A DNA stretch of 64,000 nt. It comes from JAICMB01 sp963838885. Its GTDB lineage: Bacteria > Acidobacteriota > Terriglobia > Bryobacterales > Bryobacteraceae. The position numbers and the translations under genes were made by a program. The notes under the pieces were generated by a model, which saw nothing but the letters and a program-made list of their open reading frames with translations, did not search any database and was not told the origin of the DNA. The stretch covers positions 121,326-185,325 of the forward strand of contig CAWITB010000009.1 of NCBI GenBank assembly GCA_963838885.1, written 5' to 3'. Shown piece after piece: positions 33,306 through 44,600 of this stretch (positions are counted from its first letter, which is position 1; every line of letters starts with the position of its first letter).

Positions 33306-34754
33306 TTAAGCCCCTCCTTCGGCTTCGACGAGCTGAAGGCCAAGAATAGCCGCCTTTTTCTTGAGTTGCTGCAGTAGTTGGTCGCGGTGGCGCTGCTCGT
33401 AATACGGGCTGCCCTTGTGAACGTATTCTTGGCCGTATTTCAGCATTCGATACACCAATCGGGCAAGTTTGTGGGCCATGGCCGTGATTGCCTTCGGCGC
33501 TCCGAGTTTGGTTCGTAAGCGGCGGTACTGTGCTCCCAAATAGGTCCGGCTGCGGAGCAGTGTCGTCGCGGCAATGCGCAACGACGTCGCCGCCCGGTGG
33601 ACCACACGCCGGGTCCCCTTGCCGAGCACTTTGTCTCCACTGATGCGGTTGTCGGGAGACAATCCCAACCACGAAGCAAAGTGCGCCTCCGTGTTCCAAC
33701 GGCTCATGTCCAACCCCACCTCGCTGATCACAGTCTGGGCTACCAGCACGTTGATGCCGTCAATCCGTGTCAGATCTACCCCGCTGATCCGATAGAGCTC
33801 GCTGCGCAGATCAAACTGGGGCTGGTTGCCAGGGGCTTTCTTGGCACTCAGGGAGCGTTTGGTTTTTTCCGAAGTCCGTGTTTTCTTTCCTTGCTGTTGG
33901 TCGGAAGCGGGTTCTCCCCCGCTGGTTTCAATGGGACATTGTCGGAGAAATTCTTTAAGTGCGCTTCTAATTCCCTGTCGCATTCGCCGATGCGGCGCTG
34001 GTAGGTGTCGTACATTTCCATTTCCTGCTTCAGCACAAATAGCAGTTCCGGCCGCCAATTGCCTTCCAGGCTCTTTGCGATCTCGTCTCGACTGGCCCGA
34101 ATCTGGGGATGGCTCAACGCTGCCAGTTTATGCGCATCGCGCTCCCCGCCCAGAATCGCGCGCACAATCGTCTGTCCCGTTAGGCCACTCAGATCGCTTA
34201 TCACATTCGCCAACTGCACGTTCATCTGAGTCAGCACCTTCTGCATCCGTTGAATGCAGGTCGAGGCTCCGAGTACATGCTCTCCCCGTTGCCGCCAGTA
34301 CGTCCGCGCCACGCGGATTTCTGCCGTAGGTTGGAACGAGTTGTGGAGCAATCCGTAGGTGTGCAACTTCAGCAACCACTGGCTTTCCTGCACATCGCTC
34401 TTGCGCCCAGGCAGATTCCTGGTGTGCCGCGCGTTTACCAGATAAACCTCGAAGCTACGTTCTTCTAAGACCTCGTACAGAGGAATCCAATAGACACCTG
34501 TGGACTGCATCGCGATCGTCTTGACGCCACATCGCTTTAACCAATCCGCCAAACGGTGCAAGTCCGCTGTGAAGCATTCGAACCGGCGGACCGGGCTCCG
34601 GGTCTTGGTCCGGACGCACCGCCACGTAATGGGCGCCGTTCCCCACGTCGATCCCAGCAGCTCTGGGATGCACTACCTCTAGCCCCGGGTTGGCCGATTG
34701 TAGCCGCCTCGCCAGCTCTTTCCGTTGCTTTCGATTCATCTTGCCGGTCGCCAT
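33306..34754 (-). mobile_element. IS110-family transposase, two frameshifts
   Basis: Three overlapping frames together give a full DEDD/serine-type IS110 transposase. The N-terminal RuvC-like part has AAGIDVGNGAHYVAVRP (first Asp), GVKTIAMQSTGVYWIPLYE (Glu) and the Asp pair near GRKSDVQESQWL. The C-terminal IS116/IS110/IS902 domain has INVLVAQTVISEVGLDMSRW, ASWLGLSPDN and a serine-containing RISGDKVLGKG. Frame changes are needed near 34580 and 33880. Read through it would be about 480 residues. IS110 elements lack long terminal repeats, so ends cannot be set. As written it is inactive. Confidence 0.75.
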
Positions 34755-35082
34755 CGCCTTGTTCTCCTTTTTCTAGAAATAGGCCAGGGTCGGCCCGGCT
34801 GCGATAGGTTTAAGAATCTCTCCAACGGGGTCAAAACTGATGTCGTACTCGACACCAGTCGCCACCATGCCAGTGATCGCCAACGCCGGAGCCATGCTGT
34901 TAATCGGGCATGAAGCACCAATGGGACTCGGCCTTAGCTTGCCAACCTGACCTGCACCAAGATCGCAAATGCTGCTACCTCGAGCCAAGTTTCTGGCGCC
35001 GAGACTGCTCCGGGCCAGGCCGTCGGTTGCTGTTAACCCGCCGGGAGCCCCAGGGCAGCTTTCTTGGCGTTCGCGCGGGTGC
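34755..35082. other. Region upstream of the IS110 gene
   Basis: No convincing gene. A leftward frame (34988-34773) reads PINSMAPALAITGMVATGVE and ends just before the transposase start; it may be part of the IS110 non-coding end read by chance. Confidence 0.3.
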
Positions 35083-35337
35083 TTATTGCTCTTCCTTGCG
35101 CTCCTGGGCTATGCGGCGGGCGAAGAGAGGGCCCTCCTCCCTGCTCTCCAGCGTGCTTAATGCCTACAGCAGAAGGCAATTGCTCGCGGCGCGAGCCTCC
35201 GCCATCCAATGCTCAAAACGCTGGATTTCCTTGGGCTGCAGGACCGTATGCCGGGACAGCGCCTGCAGGCTGTGCCGCACCTTCTCGAACCCCTGATTCA
35301 TTCTGCACAACTGCTCATAGACCTTCTTCCCCGGCAT
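35083..35337 (-). pseudogene. Small helical protein gene with in-frame TAG
   Basis: From ATG 35337, preceded by a good Shine-Dalgarno (AGGAGAGG), the frame reads MPGKKVYEQLCRMNQGFEKV and RHSLQALSRHTVLQPKEI, then FEHWMAEARAASNCLLL. An amber codon at 35166-35164 (codon 58) interrupts it, and the same frame goes on as LSTLESREEGPLFARRIAQE and RKEEQ to TAA at 35083. The helical, charged text on both sides of the stop suggests one 84-residue protein. I do not know the family. Confidence 0.45.
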
Positions 35338-35639
35338 GTCCTCTCCTGCTCTGTTTCCGGTGTGGCGTTCGCCGGCACGTCGCATTTCAGGCTCTTGTGG
35401 ACCGCTCAGTTCAAGTGGGCTCGTGCGCCAACACAGTGAGCCAGATCGCTCTCACAACGAGCTTGCGCGCAGCCGCTCCCGACTATATTGCGGGAGCAGG
35501 TCACATTTGTCTTGGCTTTGCGGGCAAGCGGAGTGATGTAACGTCATGCGCCAAGCAGGCGCAGAAAAGGATGAGCAAAACACACATGACGAACGCAGAA
35601 GCGAACGGCAAATCCGCCGCCCTTGCGGCACAGGGCGAC

Positions 35640-35904
35640 CCGCGGCGTGAAGAGATCCGGGCGCGAATCCCGAATTTAATCGAGGTCTATCTGGAGTGTC
35701 CGCTGGCCGTGTTGGTCGAGCGCGATGTGAGGGGCTCTACAGGAAAGCGCTTCAAGGCCAAATCCAAAATTTCACGGGAATGTCCGATCCGTTGAGCCGC
35801 CTCTCACGCCCGAGTTGACCTTTCATTCGGATAAGGAACCCCCCACGAGAGCCTTGAACGGATCTGGGCTAAACTCGAAGACCTCGGCTTACTTTATGAT
35901 GAGC
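35640..35904 (+). pseudogene. cysC: APS kinase (CysC) C-terminal fragment, frameshifted
   Basis: The 3' half of an adenylyl-sulfate kinase is recognisable: EIRARIPNLIEVYLECPLAV and LVERDVRG, then after a missing G the next frame gives LYRKALQGQIQNFTGMSDP, the APS-binding region, and further shifts lead to PELTFHSDKEPP and ESLERIWAKLEDLGLLYDE. At least three frame changes occur and the P-loop half is absent. It is an isolated fragment inside the accessory island, so probably a leftover of a transferred or deleted gene. Confidence 0.65.
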
Positions 35905-36751
<847 letters not shown>

Positions 36752-36761
36752 GTCAATAATT

Positions 36762-38059
36762 GTCCATTCCGGACACATAGGTAACAGTTCGTTCCTAAGA
36801 CATAGGTAACGCTTTCGGTCCAAACGGGGTTTCGAGCGGCTGGAGAGTTTTCTCCTCCAGGTCGACGTAGCGCAGGTCGTATTCCATAAAGCTGACCAGC
36901 CAGATACCGTTTTCTACTTCCTTGATGCCGACGGCCTGGCCAGCGAGAGAAGTGCTCAGATTGATCTTTTTGCGGTGCAGGCAGAGGCGGCCGCAACTGG
37001 TCACGACAACAGTCCTGTCGTGAAAGGGATAATGCGGTTCCGGAATGCCCTCATAGCGCCTCAGTGAGGCGGTGTAGATTTCGGCGGGGCACTTCCTATC
37101 GAGCGCCTCGTGGGGTCGTTCGTTGTTGAACTCCTCGATGAAGGCGTCGAACTTGCCCTGCTGTTGCAGGATGTTGGCGCCAGCCGGCCGCGTGGCTTCT
37201 TTCTTGAGAGTCAGGTGCATGCGTTCGTGGCGGCCGTTCTGCTGCGGATGGCCGGGCTTTATGCGTTCGATGCCGATGCCCAGGCGCAACCACCACACCG
37301 AAAGCTTAGAGAGGTTAAAGAGGCCGTTGGGAGAAGCGAACGGAACACCGTTGTCGGAACGAATGGCCCGCGGCAAACCCCTTTCTCTGAATAAGCGCTC
37401 AAAGGCCGTAAACGCGGGCATTTCCGCGTTCGACTGCATGGCTTCACACAGCAGCAGGTAGCGCGAAGCGTGATCGGTAACGGTAAGCGGATAACAATAC
37501 CGCTTGTCGCCGAGCATGAACTCGCCCTTATAGTCGGTGCACCACAGGTCAGTGGGAGCCAGACCCTGGGAAAGAGGCGTGCCTTCGCTGCGCGTCCTCG
37601 ACCGCGTAGGCCTAGTCACCAACCCATGACGGTCTAGGATGGCGTGGATGGTGCTGACAGCCGGCACTTTGACGGCGTGCGGCAATCGCCGCAGCAAGCG
37701 CTCGCGGATCTTGCGTGCTCCCCAGTTCGGTTTCTCGCGCTTGGCTGCTACGATTGCCGCTTCTATCTGCTGGGGCAGCTGGTTGGCATAGCGGAACGGC
37801 CGTCGAGTGCGATCACTCAGACCCTCCAGACCGCACTCTTGGTGCCGCTCATAGATCTTGTATCCGGTCTTGCGGGAGATCTGGAACTCGCGGCACAGCG
37901 ACGCCATGCTCTCGCCGTCCTTGAGCCGGATCACGAAGCGCATTCGTTCGTCCATCACAGAACATTTCCTCCATGGCATGTTTTATCCTGCCGCACTGGC
38001 AGAATAAAGTGTTACCCATGTCTCCGGAACGTTCTGTTACCTATGTCTCGGAACGCACA
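36762..38059 (-). mobile_element. IS481-type insertion sequence with ~50-bp terminal inverted repeats
   Basis: About 1.3 kb carrying one transposase gene. Left end TGTCCATTCCGGACACATAG and the reverse complement of the right end TGTGCGTTCCGAGACATAGG run in parallel for about 50 bp, each containing two spaced copies of ACATAGGTAAC or ACATGGGTAAC. No clear target duplication is visible. The left end abuts the orphan tRNA-Ser end. Confidence 0.75.
36795..37979 (-). CDS. IS481-family DDE transposase
   Basis: A 394-residue, apparently intact transposase. The N-terminal helix-turn-helix lies at about residues 20-60 (SLCREFQISRKTGYKIYERH). The DDE core shows the first Asp in DLWCTDYKGEF, the second in IRSDNGVPFASPNG and the Glu after HPQQNGRHERMHLTLKKE. 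The C-terminal extension (VVTSCGRLCLHRKKINLSTS) is also typical. No frameshift is needed, unlike most neighbouring accessory genes, so this is probably the youngest insertion here. It lies inside terminal inverted repeats. Confidence 0.9.
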   Translation of the reverse strand: MPWRKCSVMDERMRFVIRLKDGESMASLCREFQISRKTGYKIYERHQECGLEGLSDRTRRPFRYANQLPQQIEAAIVAAKREKPNWGARKIRERLLRRLPHAVKVPAVSTIHAILDRHGLVTRPTRSRTRSEGTPLSQGLAPTDLWCTDYKGEFMLGDKRYCYPLTVTDHASRYLLLCEAMQSNAEMPAFTAFERLFRERGLPRAIRSDNGVPFASPNGLFNLSKLSVWWLRLGIGIERIKPGHPQQNGRHERMHLTLKKEATRPAGANILQQQGKFDAFIEEFNNERPHEALDRKCPAEIYTASLRRYEGIPEPHYPFHDRTVVVTSCGRLCLHRKKINLSTSLAGQAVGIKEVENGIWLVSFMEYDLRYVDLEEKTLQPLETPFGPKALPMS

Positions 38060-38518
38060 CATCAGCTATACGGCCTCACGATTTTCAATCAAGCTCAAGA
38101 CTTCTTTACGTTGAGTGAGCGCGTCTTTGGAGGGAAGCGCCATTGTAACGACCTTGCGATTCGCGCCTCGCTTAGCGTCCATCACCCTCCCATAATGCTT
38201 CATGGTGGTTCACAAGCCGAGCGATAGTTTACGGGCTGCCTTCGATTCATCGGTATGCCAATACAACATGCATATTCCAAAGCGTGCTCGGGAGCAGCTG
38301 GGACATCGGTGATTACTCCGCAACTGCAAGGACACCCTACAGCGGCGGGTACCCGCTGAGGCTTCAGTTTGTAACGGCGAAAGTGTGACCTGCGCTCTCG
38401 GGAAGAGCTTGATCCAGGTATGCCTGCCGGTACAGGACCGCGAGATGCGCCGAGAAATGCGGGCCAAATATCGCACCGAAAAGAACGCCATCGATTCGCG
38501 CAACGCCGTCTATAATGG
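38060..38518. other. Region between IS481 element and toxin-antitoxin pair
   Basis: No firm gene. A 45-codon leftward frame (38203-38066), MKHYGRVMDAKRGANRKVVT with a Lys/Glu-rich tail, could be a small peptide or a gene end cut by the insertion sequence. Nothing else is recognisable. Confidence 0.3.
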
Positions 38519-38851
38519 CTACTTCAAAATGAGCAGCCCGCGTCTGACATCGTCCTCGAAATCGGACAAGCGAATGGCATTGTTTCGTATAATGCGCTCC
38601 AATGTGGCGGTCGGGCAATTGCCGGTTTGCAACAGGATTACCCTCGGCGGAGCGCCCCAAGCGATGCTTAGGCTCGCAAAGTCCTTATCTTTCGTCAGGA
38701 CCGCGAAGCGATGTGCCTTGGCGTACTCCCATACAACTACATCGGGTGTGCCGCCCAGTCCGATGGAATTTACGTGAATTGAGCCGGGAAACAGCTCTTC
38801 AAGGTCGCCGGCGAGCCTCGGCGCAAGGTTCTCGTCAACGAGAAGCTTCAA
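38519..38851 (-). CDS. DUF5615 PIN-like protein (putative toxin)
   Basis: A 110-residue protein of the DUF5615/Mut7-C-like PIN group. It has MKLLVDENLAPRLAGDLEEL with the first acidic residues, GTPDVVVWEYAKAHRFAVLT, and the second acidic cluster in TKDKDFASLS. PIN-like proteins are usually RNases. Its start overlaps the end of the DUF433 gene by 17 nt, the standard antitoxin-toxin order. Confidence 0.85.
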   Translation of the reverse strand: MKLLVDENLAPRLAGDLEELFPGSIHVNSIGLGGTPDVVVWEYAKAHRFAVLTKDKDFASLSIAWGAPPRVILLQTGNCPTATLERIIRNNAIRLSDFEDDVRRGLLILK

Positions 38852-39068
38852 GAACAGCGATCCGATCCGGAATGCTGGCGAAGAATTCGTATGTGGCCTG
38901 AAAGTCTTCCTTCTCGAGATATGGGAAATCTCTCAGGATCTCATCCTCAGTCATTCCGGACGCCAGATACGATGCGAGATCGTAGACGGTGAAGCGCAGG
39001 CCACGTATGCACGGCTTGCCGCCCATCTTGCCGGGTTCAACGGTAATGCGCGCGTTCAGGCCAGCCAT
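38835..39068 (-). CDS. DUF433 protein (putative antitoxin)
   Basis: A 77-residue DUF433 protein with an AbrB-independent HTH-like core: RITVEPGKMGGKPCIRGLRF, TVYDLASYLASGMTEDEILR and FPYLEKEDFQATYEFFA. DUF433 proteins are thought to act as antitoxins and autorepressors beside DUF5615 toxins. The two genes overlap and probably form a two-gene operon at the edge of the accessory island. Confidence 0.85.
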   Translation of the reverse strand: MAGLNARITVEPGKMGGKPCIRGLRFTVYDLASYLASGMTEDEILRDFPYLEKEDFQATYEFFASIPDRIAVLEASR

Positions 39069-39109
39069 TGAGATGTCACCACTACAATCATACTGTCCCG
39101 TGCACGGGG

Positions 39110-39400
39110 CTAGCGGTCGCGGCTCGGCCAGGAGCGCTCGATGTCGTCCTCATGCATGCGGAAGCCCCGCGGCTCCATGGCGGCTCGCGCCGGGGCGACG
39201 GCGTCCGGTAGCACGTAGAAGAAAGCTCCAACGCGCTCGGACGAGAAGATCACGCCGCCTTTATACGTGTCCGGCTCGACAGCATAGTCTACACCGGCGT
39301 TCGTCAACAGGCCTTCGAGACGCAAAGCGTCTTTCAATTTCCTGGCGATGTAGATGAGTGCGAGAGGCCGGTCCGCGAAGAAATCGGGATCGCGCCGCAT
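39110..39400 (-). CDS. Conserved small hypothetical protein
   Basis: A 96-residue protein reading ALIYIARKLKDALRLEGLLT, NAGVDYAVEPDTYKGGVIFS and VGAFFYVLPDAVAPAR. The alpha/beta pattern resembles small putative signal-transducing (DUF2007-like) proteins, with a ligand-type loop at YKGGVIFSSERVG. It lies 10 nt downstream of the TIGR03437-type gene on the same strand and may be co-transcribed. Function unknown. Confidence 0.6.
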   Translation of the reverse strand: MRRDPDFFADRPLALIYIARKLKDALRLEGLLTNAGVDYAVEPDTYKGGVIFSSERVGAFFYVLPDAVAPARAAMEPRGFRMHEDDIERSWPSRDR

Positions 39401-39409
39401 CGGCCGGCC

Positions 39410-41365
39410 TTACTTGGCGAAGATCTTCGCCATGCTAGTGTATGCTTCGTCCGTTCCGACATTGACCCAATTCTGCCCTGACGGAACGCCTGTCGGCATC
39501 TGGAAGTTAATCTGATAGAGACCGGCATATCCCGGCGCGAGGCCCGCAAACGTGACGTTCTGGCTGCTGTAGATATTGCCGTTCGTGTCCTGGATGTCGA
39601 TCCCGATGTCGGCGCTCTCGTCGGAATTACTCAACGGGTTCGATGGACCCGCGGCCCCGTCGGAAACCGCCGGCGTAACCGTGCCCAGACCCGTGACGAA
39701 GAGCTGCAGGTATTCGCCCGCAACCGCCGGATTCGCCTGCGTAACGGGCTGACCCGTCGCATTATGCAACATGGCGCCGGCGCCAAAGCCATTGGGCGTG
39801 GCCGTGAATACTCCCGGGGCCGTGAAATTGTTATAGACCATCACCTGGTTGGACTTTGCGTTGTTGCTCGTGACCTGGAACGTCAAGTAGTAAGTCGAGT
39901 CGGCGGTGAGCTCAAAGGGCACGACCGCGTTGATTTGCGTTGGACTGACGTAAAGCAGCGGCGCGGCCGTTCCATTGATCGTCAATTGCACGCCGCCCAG
40001 GTTCGTCGATAGCGGTAAGGTTTGCGCCGTCGTTGTTGTCGAGGCAAGACCCGTCCCGAAAATCGTAACCAATTCGCCCGGCGCCGCGGAATTCGTGATC
40101 GGCGCGAAACTTCCTGAGTTCACGATGCCGAGGGGGTTGATGAAGACGCCGCTGGAGGAAAATTGCTTAGCATGAACCGCGAAGCTCAAGGAATAATACG
40201 GGCCGGTTCCGACGCTCACGACAGCTTGGCCGTTGGCGCCGAGCAGATTCTGATATCCCGCCTGGTTCCAGGTTCCATCCCCGCCAATCTGATACGTGCC
40301 ATCGCTCGTATAGTCCTCGGGCCCGCTATCGAAGAAGACCAGGCGCGCGTGCGAGAGCGTAGCGCCCTGGCCGGTGGCGTTGGTTGACCCGTAGAAGGAG
40401 TCGATGCTGTTAGCGGTTCCCGTGTCGCCCGAGGCGTCGTTCTCGAGCGCGGCCGTGAAGTAAGTGCCGTTGTAGGCGCTGTTCGACACAGTTCCGGAGG
40501 TGGCCTTAATGCCTACGAAGATATCGAACCCGTTGAAGCTTCCACCTAGCAGGACATTGCCGTCGGGAGAAACGTAAATCGTCTTCTGGCCGCTGAGGAG
40601 AGCCGTGGCGGCGTTCGAGGCAGTGGGGAACGTAATGGTTCCGCTGCCGTTCGAGCCGGAGATGCTGTAGACGACGCCGGCCAGACTTTGCGTCGTGTTG
40701 GCGCTATTCTGACTCGAAATCGCCCCCGTCACCGAGACCGTTCCGAAACTGCCGTTGCCGCTTGATATCAAATTGAAGTACCCATCCCGCATTTGTGTGA
40801 TATCCGCCGAGGTGACATCCAGGAAGCCGGTGCGGTACGTGCCGTTGATCGTGCCGTTCGAGAGGCTGGAACCGGCCGGGATTGCAATCAAAATGTCGTC
40901 ATACACGTTTTCCGTGGAGCTCGCCACGATGATGTTGCCGCTTCCGATAGCGCCAACGGCGCCGAAATCGGTATCCGTGCTGTCGATCGGGTTTTGCAGC
41001 TGCAACAACCCATTAGAGGCGACGTTATAGCCGCCGCTGGTCGAATATGATTGCGCGCTGCCGCCTTGCGTCATCATCTGGCCGGTGAACGAATAATCCC
41101 CGACGCCATCGAACGTAATGATTCCGATGATGCTTGTGGCGGAGCTGATGTTGCTGTTTGCATCGGGCTGCGTGAGCACCTGGCGAACGAAATAGTTCCC
41201 GTTCAGAAGCCCGTTTCCGCTGCTATCGAACGTCTGGCCGACTTGCGCGTTAGCGCTCAGGGCTAATATTGCGCACAACAGCGCGCCGATTCCCAAGCGC
41301 CCCCGCACTGCGCAGAAATCGACCCATGTCTTGAGGCGCAGCGGCCCAGCGTTTGCAGTATCCAT
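39410..41365 (-). CDS. Secreted beta-rich protein with TIGR03437-like C-terminal domain
   Basis: A 651-residue exported protein if ATG 41365 is used (an in-frame start at 41482 is possible). The signal peptide is GIGALLCAILALSANA. The first 400 residues are Ser/Gly/Asn/Thr-rich beta repeats (NGTYRTGFLDVTSADI, SNSAYNGTYFTAAL). From IVNSGSFAPITNSAAPGELV onward it matches the Solibacter-type C-terminal domain (TIGR03437): VTIFGTGLA, LLYVSPTQINAVVPFEL and LFVTGLGTVTP. This domain is largely confined to Solibacter-like Acidobacteria, which supports the host assignment. Divergent from the receptor gene at 41632. Confidence 0.8.
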   Translation of the reverse strand: MDTANAGPLRLKTWVDFCAVRGRLGIGALLCAILALSANAQVGQTFDSSGNGLLNGNYFVRQVLTQPDANSNISSATSIIGIITFDGVGDYSFTGQMMTQGGSAQSYSTSGGYNVASNGLLQLQNPIDSTDTDFGAVGAIGSGNIIVASSTENVYDDILIAIPAGSSLSNGTINGTYRTGFLDVTSADITQMRDGYFNLISSGNGSFGTVSVTGAISSQNSANTTQSLAGVVYSISGSNGSGTITFPTASNAATALLSGQKTIYVSPDGNVLLGGSFNGFDIFVGIKATSGTVSNSAYNGTYFTAALENDASGDTGTANSIDSFYGSTNATGQGATLSHARLVFFDSGPEDYTSDGTYQIGGDGTWNQAGYQNLLGANGQAVVSVGTGPYYSLSFAVHAKQFSSSGVFINPLGIVNSGSFAPITNSAAPGELVTIFGTGLASTTTTAQTLPLSTNLGGVQLTINGTAAPLLYVSPTQINAVVPFELTADSTYYLTFQVTSNNAKSNQVMVYNNFTAPGVFTATPNGFGAGAMLHNATGQPVTQANPAVAGEYLQLFVTGLGTVTPAVSDGAAGPSNPLSNSDESADIGIDIQDTNGNIYSSQNVTFAGLAPGYAGLYQINFQMPTGVPSGQNWVNVGTDEAYTSMAKIFAK

Positions 41366-41631
41366 CACCGTTGTTGACGCGAGGCTACTCGCGCCGGTTT
41401 CCGTCCGGTAGGCGGCGCGTTCGCGAGCGCCCCGCGGTTGTCTATTCAAGTCGAAGCTCCTCATCTCTTTTAACCCTAACATTGGGAAAACCTTCCCACG
41501 GTCCCTCGCCCACTCCGGCGGGCGGCGGCCCGCGGAACAGAGCTGCCCGGCCGAGGTCGAAAACGAATACCAGGGTCTCGCAGAGTGGGTTGTTCATGTA
41601 TACTGATTTCAACTCAGCTTTGGGAGGAACT

Positions 41632-44600
41632 ATGCGCCCTGTCAGGTGGTTCACGCATGCCGCCGGCGTGCTCGCGGCCATGCTGCCGATGTTTTTTGCG
41701 CCGCCGTTCGCGTACGCCCAGGTCGACACCGGCACGATTCTCGGAACCGTGCGGGACCCAACCGGCTCGGTTGTGCCGGGCGCGAAGATCACGCTGACAA
41801 ACGAAGGCACAGGAGTTTCCGCGACGACCGTAAGCCATGGCGACGGCTATTACATCTTCACGCCGATTCGCATCGGCGACTATACCGTAACCGCCGAGCT
41901 TCGCGGCTTTCAAACGGAGCGCCGCGTACACCTCCATGTAGACGTGCAACAGCAAGTGGTGGCCGATTTTTCGCTGCAACCGGGGCAGGTCACCGAAACC
42001 GTGGAAGTAACGGCGGCTCCCCCGATACTGCAGACGCAGAGCGGATCGTTGGGGCAGGTGGTGGGCACGAAAGAGATCAACGATCTGCCGCTGAACGGAC
42101 GCAATTTCACGTTTCTCGCGCAGACCGCCGCGGGCGTTACGTTTGCGCAATCGGACAATCGCGGGCTCGGCTCCTCCGGTAACTTCGCCGCCAATGGCAT
42201 GCGCCCGGCGCAAAACAATTATCTGCTCGATGGAGTGGATAACAACAATCTACAGCCGGATTATCGCGCCGGAACCTCCTATTCCGTGCTTCCGCCGGTC
42301 GATGCCATACAGGAATTCAAGATTCAGACCAGCGCGTTCAGCGCCGAGTTTGGCCGCGCGGGAGGCGGCGTGCTGAACGCCATCGTCAAATCGGGAACCA
42401 ATCAGATCCACGGCGACATTTGGGAGTTTTTGAGAAACGACAAGCTCGACGCTTCCGACTTTTTTCAGAATGCGACGGGGATTGGGAAAGGGGCGTTCCG
42501 GCGCAACCAGTTTGGAGGAACCATTGGCGGGCCGGTTACGATTCCTCACGTTTATCACGGCAAGGACCGGACGTTTTTCTTTGGTGATTATCAGGGCACG
42601 CGTATCAGCCAGGCGCTGCCTTACAACGTTACGGTCCCAACCGCCGCCGAGCGGGCCAGCGGCTACACAAATTTCAACGATCTCATCGCAGGCCAGCCCG
42701 GATGTACGCGCGGCCCCGATCTTCTGGGCCGCAAAGTACCCTGTGGAACGATATTCGATCCCTCGACGACCCGCGCGGTTACAAGCGGCAAGCCCGATGC
42801 CTTAAGCGGCCTAACGCCAACGGGGACCGGCTATGTGCGCGATCCCTTTCCGGGCGACATTATTCCACTGAGCCGCCTCGATCCGAACGCCATCAAGCTA
42901 CTGAATCTGTATCCCGCTCCCAACCTTCCCGGCATCGTGAATAATTTCGCCGACAATCCTATTCTGGGCGATAATGCCGACAGCTTCGATATCCGCGCGG
43001 ATCAGTACTTCGGAACACACGATGTCATGTTCGGCCGTATCAGCTATTCGCTTGAGCATCGCGACACGCCCGGACCTTTCCCGGGCATCGCCGACGGCGT
43101 CACGGCGGTCTTCGGCGGTAACATGACAACCACCGGGGCCAACGCAGCCTGGAGCGAGACCCATACGTTCGGTCCTACCACAATCAATGAGGTGCTGCTG
43201 GGCTATAACCGCCTGCACAGCGTCATTCTGCAAGTATCCGGCAACGACGTGAGCAATATCCCCGCGCAATATGGGATTCAAGGCATCCCGCAGATCCCGC
43301 AAAACGGCGGTCTGCCTACCTTATCCATTGGCGGCTTGTCACAGCTTGGCAGCAATACTTTTTTTCCCATCGACAAGGCCTCGGACGTAATTCAAGTGAG
43401 CGACAATCTGACCAAGATTCTGCATTCGCATAGTCTGAAATTCGGGTTCGAATATCAGAACATTCGGTTTACCAACGAAGCGCCGCCCGATTCGCGCGGC
43501 CTATTCACTTTCGGCGGCACATACACATCGATTCCGAACGTCAACGACGCAAGCACGGGAATTGCGCAGTTTCTGCTTACGCCGGTTGCCGCCAACGTTG
43601 CCGGCGGAGTCGATCTGGTCGGCGGCGCGAACTCGGTAACGGCGTCGAATTTCGCGGTTCCGGATTATGGTCGCGGGTACTACGGCATTTATGGTCAGGA
43701 CGATTGGAAGGTCAGCCGGCGCGTGACGTTGAATCTCGGACTGCGCTGGGATTATTTCGGCATCACGAGCGAGAATTACGGAGCATACGCCAATCTCCTG
43801 CCGGGCGCGCCGGGTACGGCGGAGTACCTGGTCTCCGCCTCGCGTGCGCAACAGAACCAAGTACCGCTTTCGCAGGCGTTCTTGAACGTGCTTTCCAAAG
43901 ACGGAATTTCTCTCGTAAAGTCGAGTCAACCTGGTCTCGGCATTGCGCAAAAAACAAATTTCGCGCCGCGCTTCGGATTTGCGTTTCAGGCCGCCGACCG
44001 GGTAGTGATCCGAGGCGGATACGGGATTTTCTATGGCGGCTTCGAGGATATCGGAGGCGACAACCTGGGCGGAAACTACCCGTTCTTGTACACGTTCAGT
44101 TTTCCGACGCCCGATGCGGCCCACCCCATTACTTACTCGAACGGCCAGACGGCGTCGCTCGAAGAGGGTTTCCTCGGCATTCCTTTGAATCCCCTCCTGG
44201 TCAATCCTCAGGGACTGCAGTTGAAGGGAATTCAATACAATTTTCGAACGCCATACACGCAAAGTTATAACCTGACCGTCCAAACGCGAATCACGGCCGG
44301 TCAGACGCTCTCGCTCGGTTACGTCGGTTCCGCCGCGCGCCATCTGATTACGAATCCAGGCTGGAACAATGTCTCCGAGATGCTGCCGCCGGCGGTGAAT
44401 GCGCAGCTATACGTCCCGTTTCCGGATCTTGGCCGCGGCGCGCAATACGACGCCACCGAGGGGAACAGCCGTTACAACGCGTTGCAGGTTACCTTAGAGC
44501 GGCAGTTCAGCCACGGCCTGACGTTTCTGGCCAATTACACTTGGTCACAGTGCCGGACGGACGCGCGCGACCGGCTGAACGGCGATGTCGGCGGCTATCG

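Noticed and set aside
23914..35166. Amber-codon recoding as an explanation for the two in-frame TAGs
   Set aside because: Both lie in decayed accessory DNA, the core genes freely use TAG as a normal stop (e.g. 3631-3633, 10931-10933), and no suppressor tRNA is seen.
35064..35795. 243-codon rightward frame
   Set aside because: Only its last part (CysC fragment) is protein-like; the first part is antisense to the amber-interrupted small gene.
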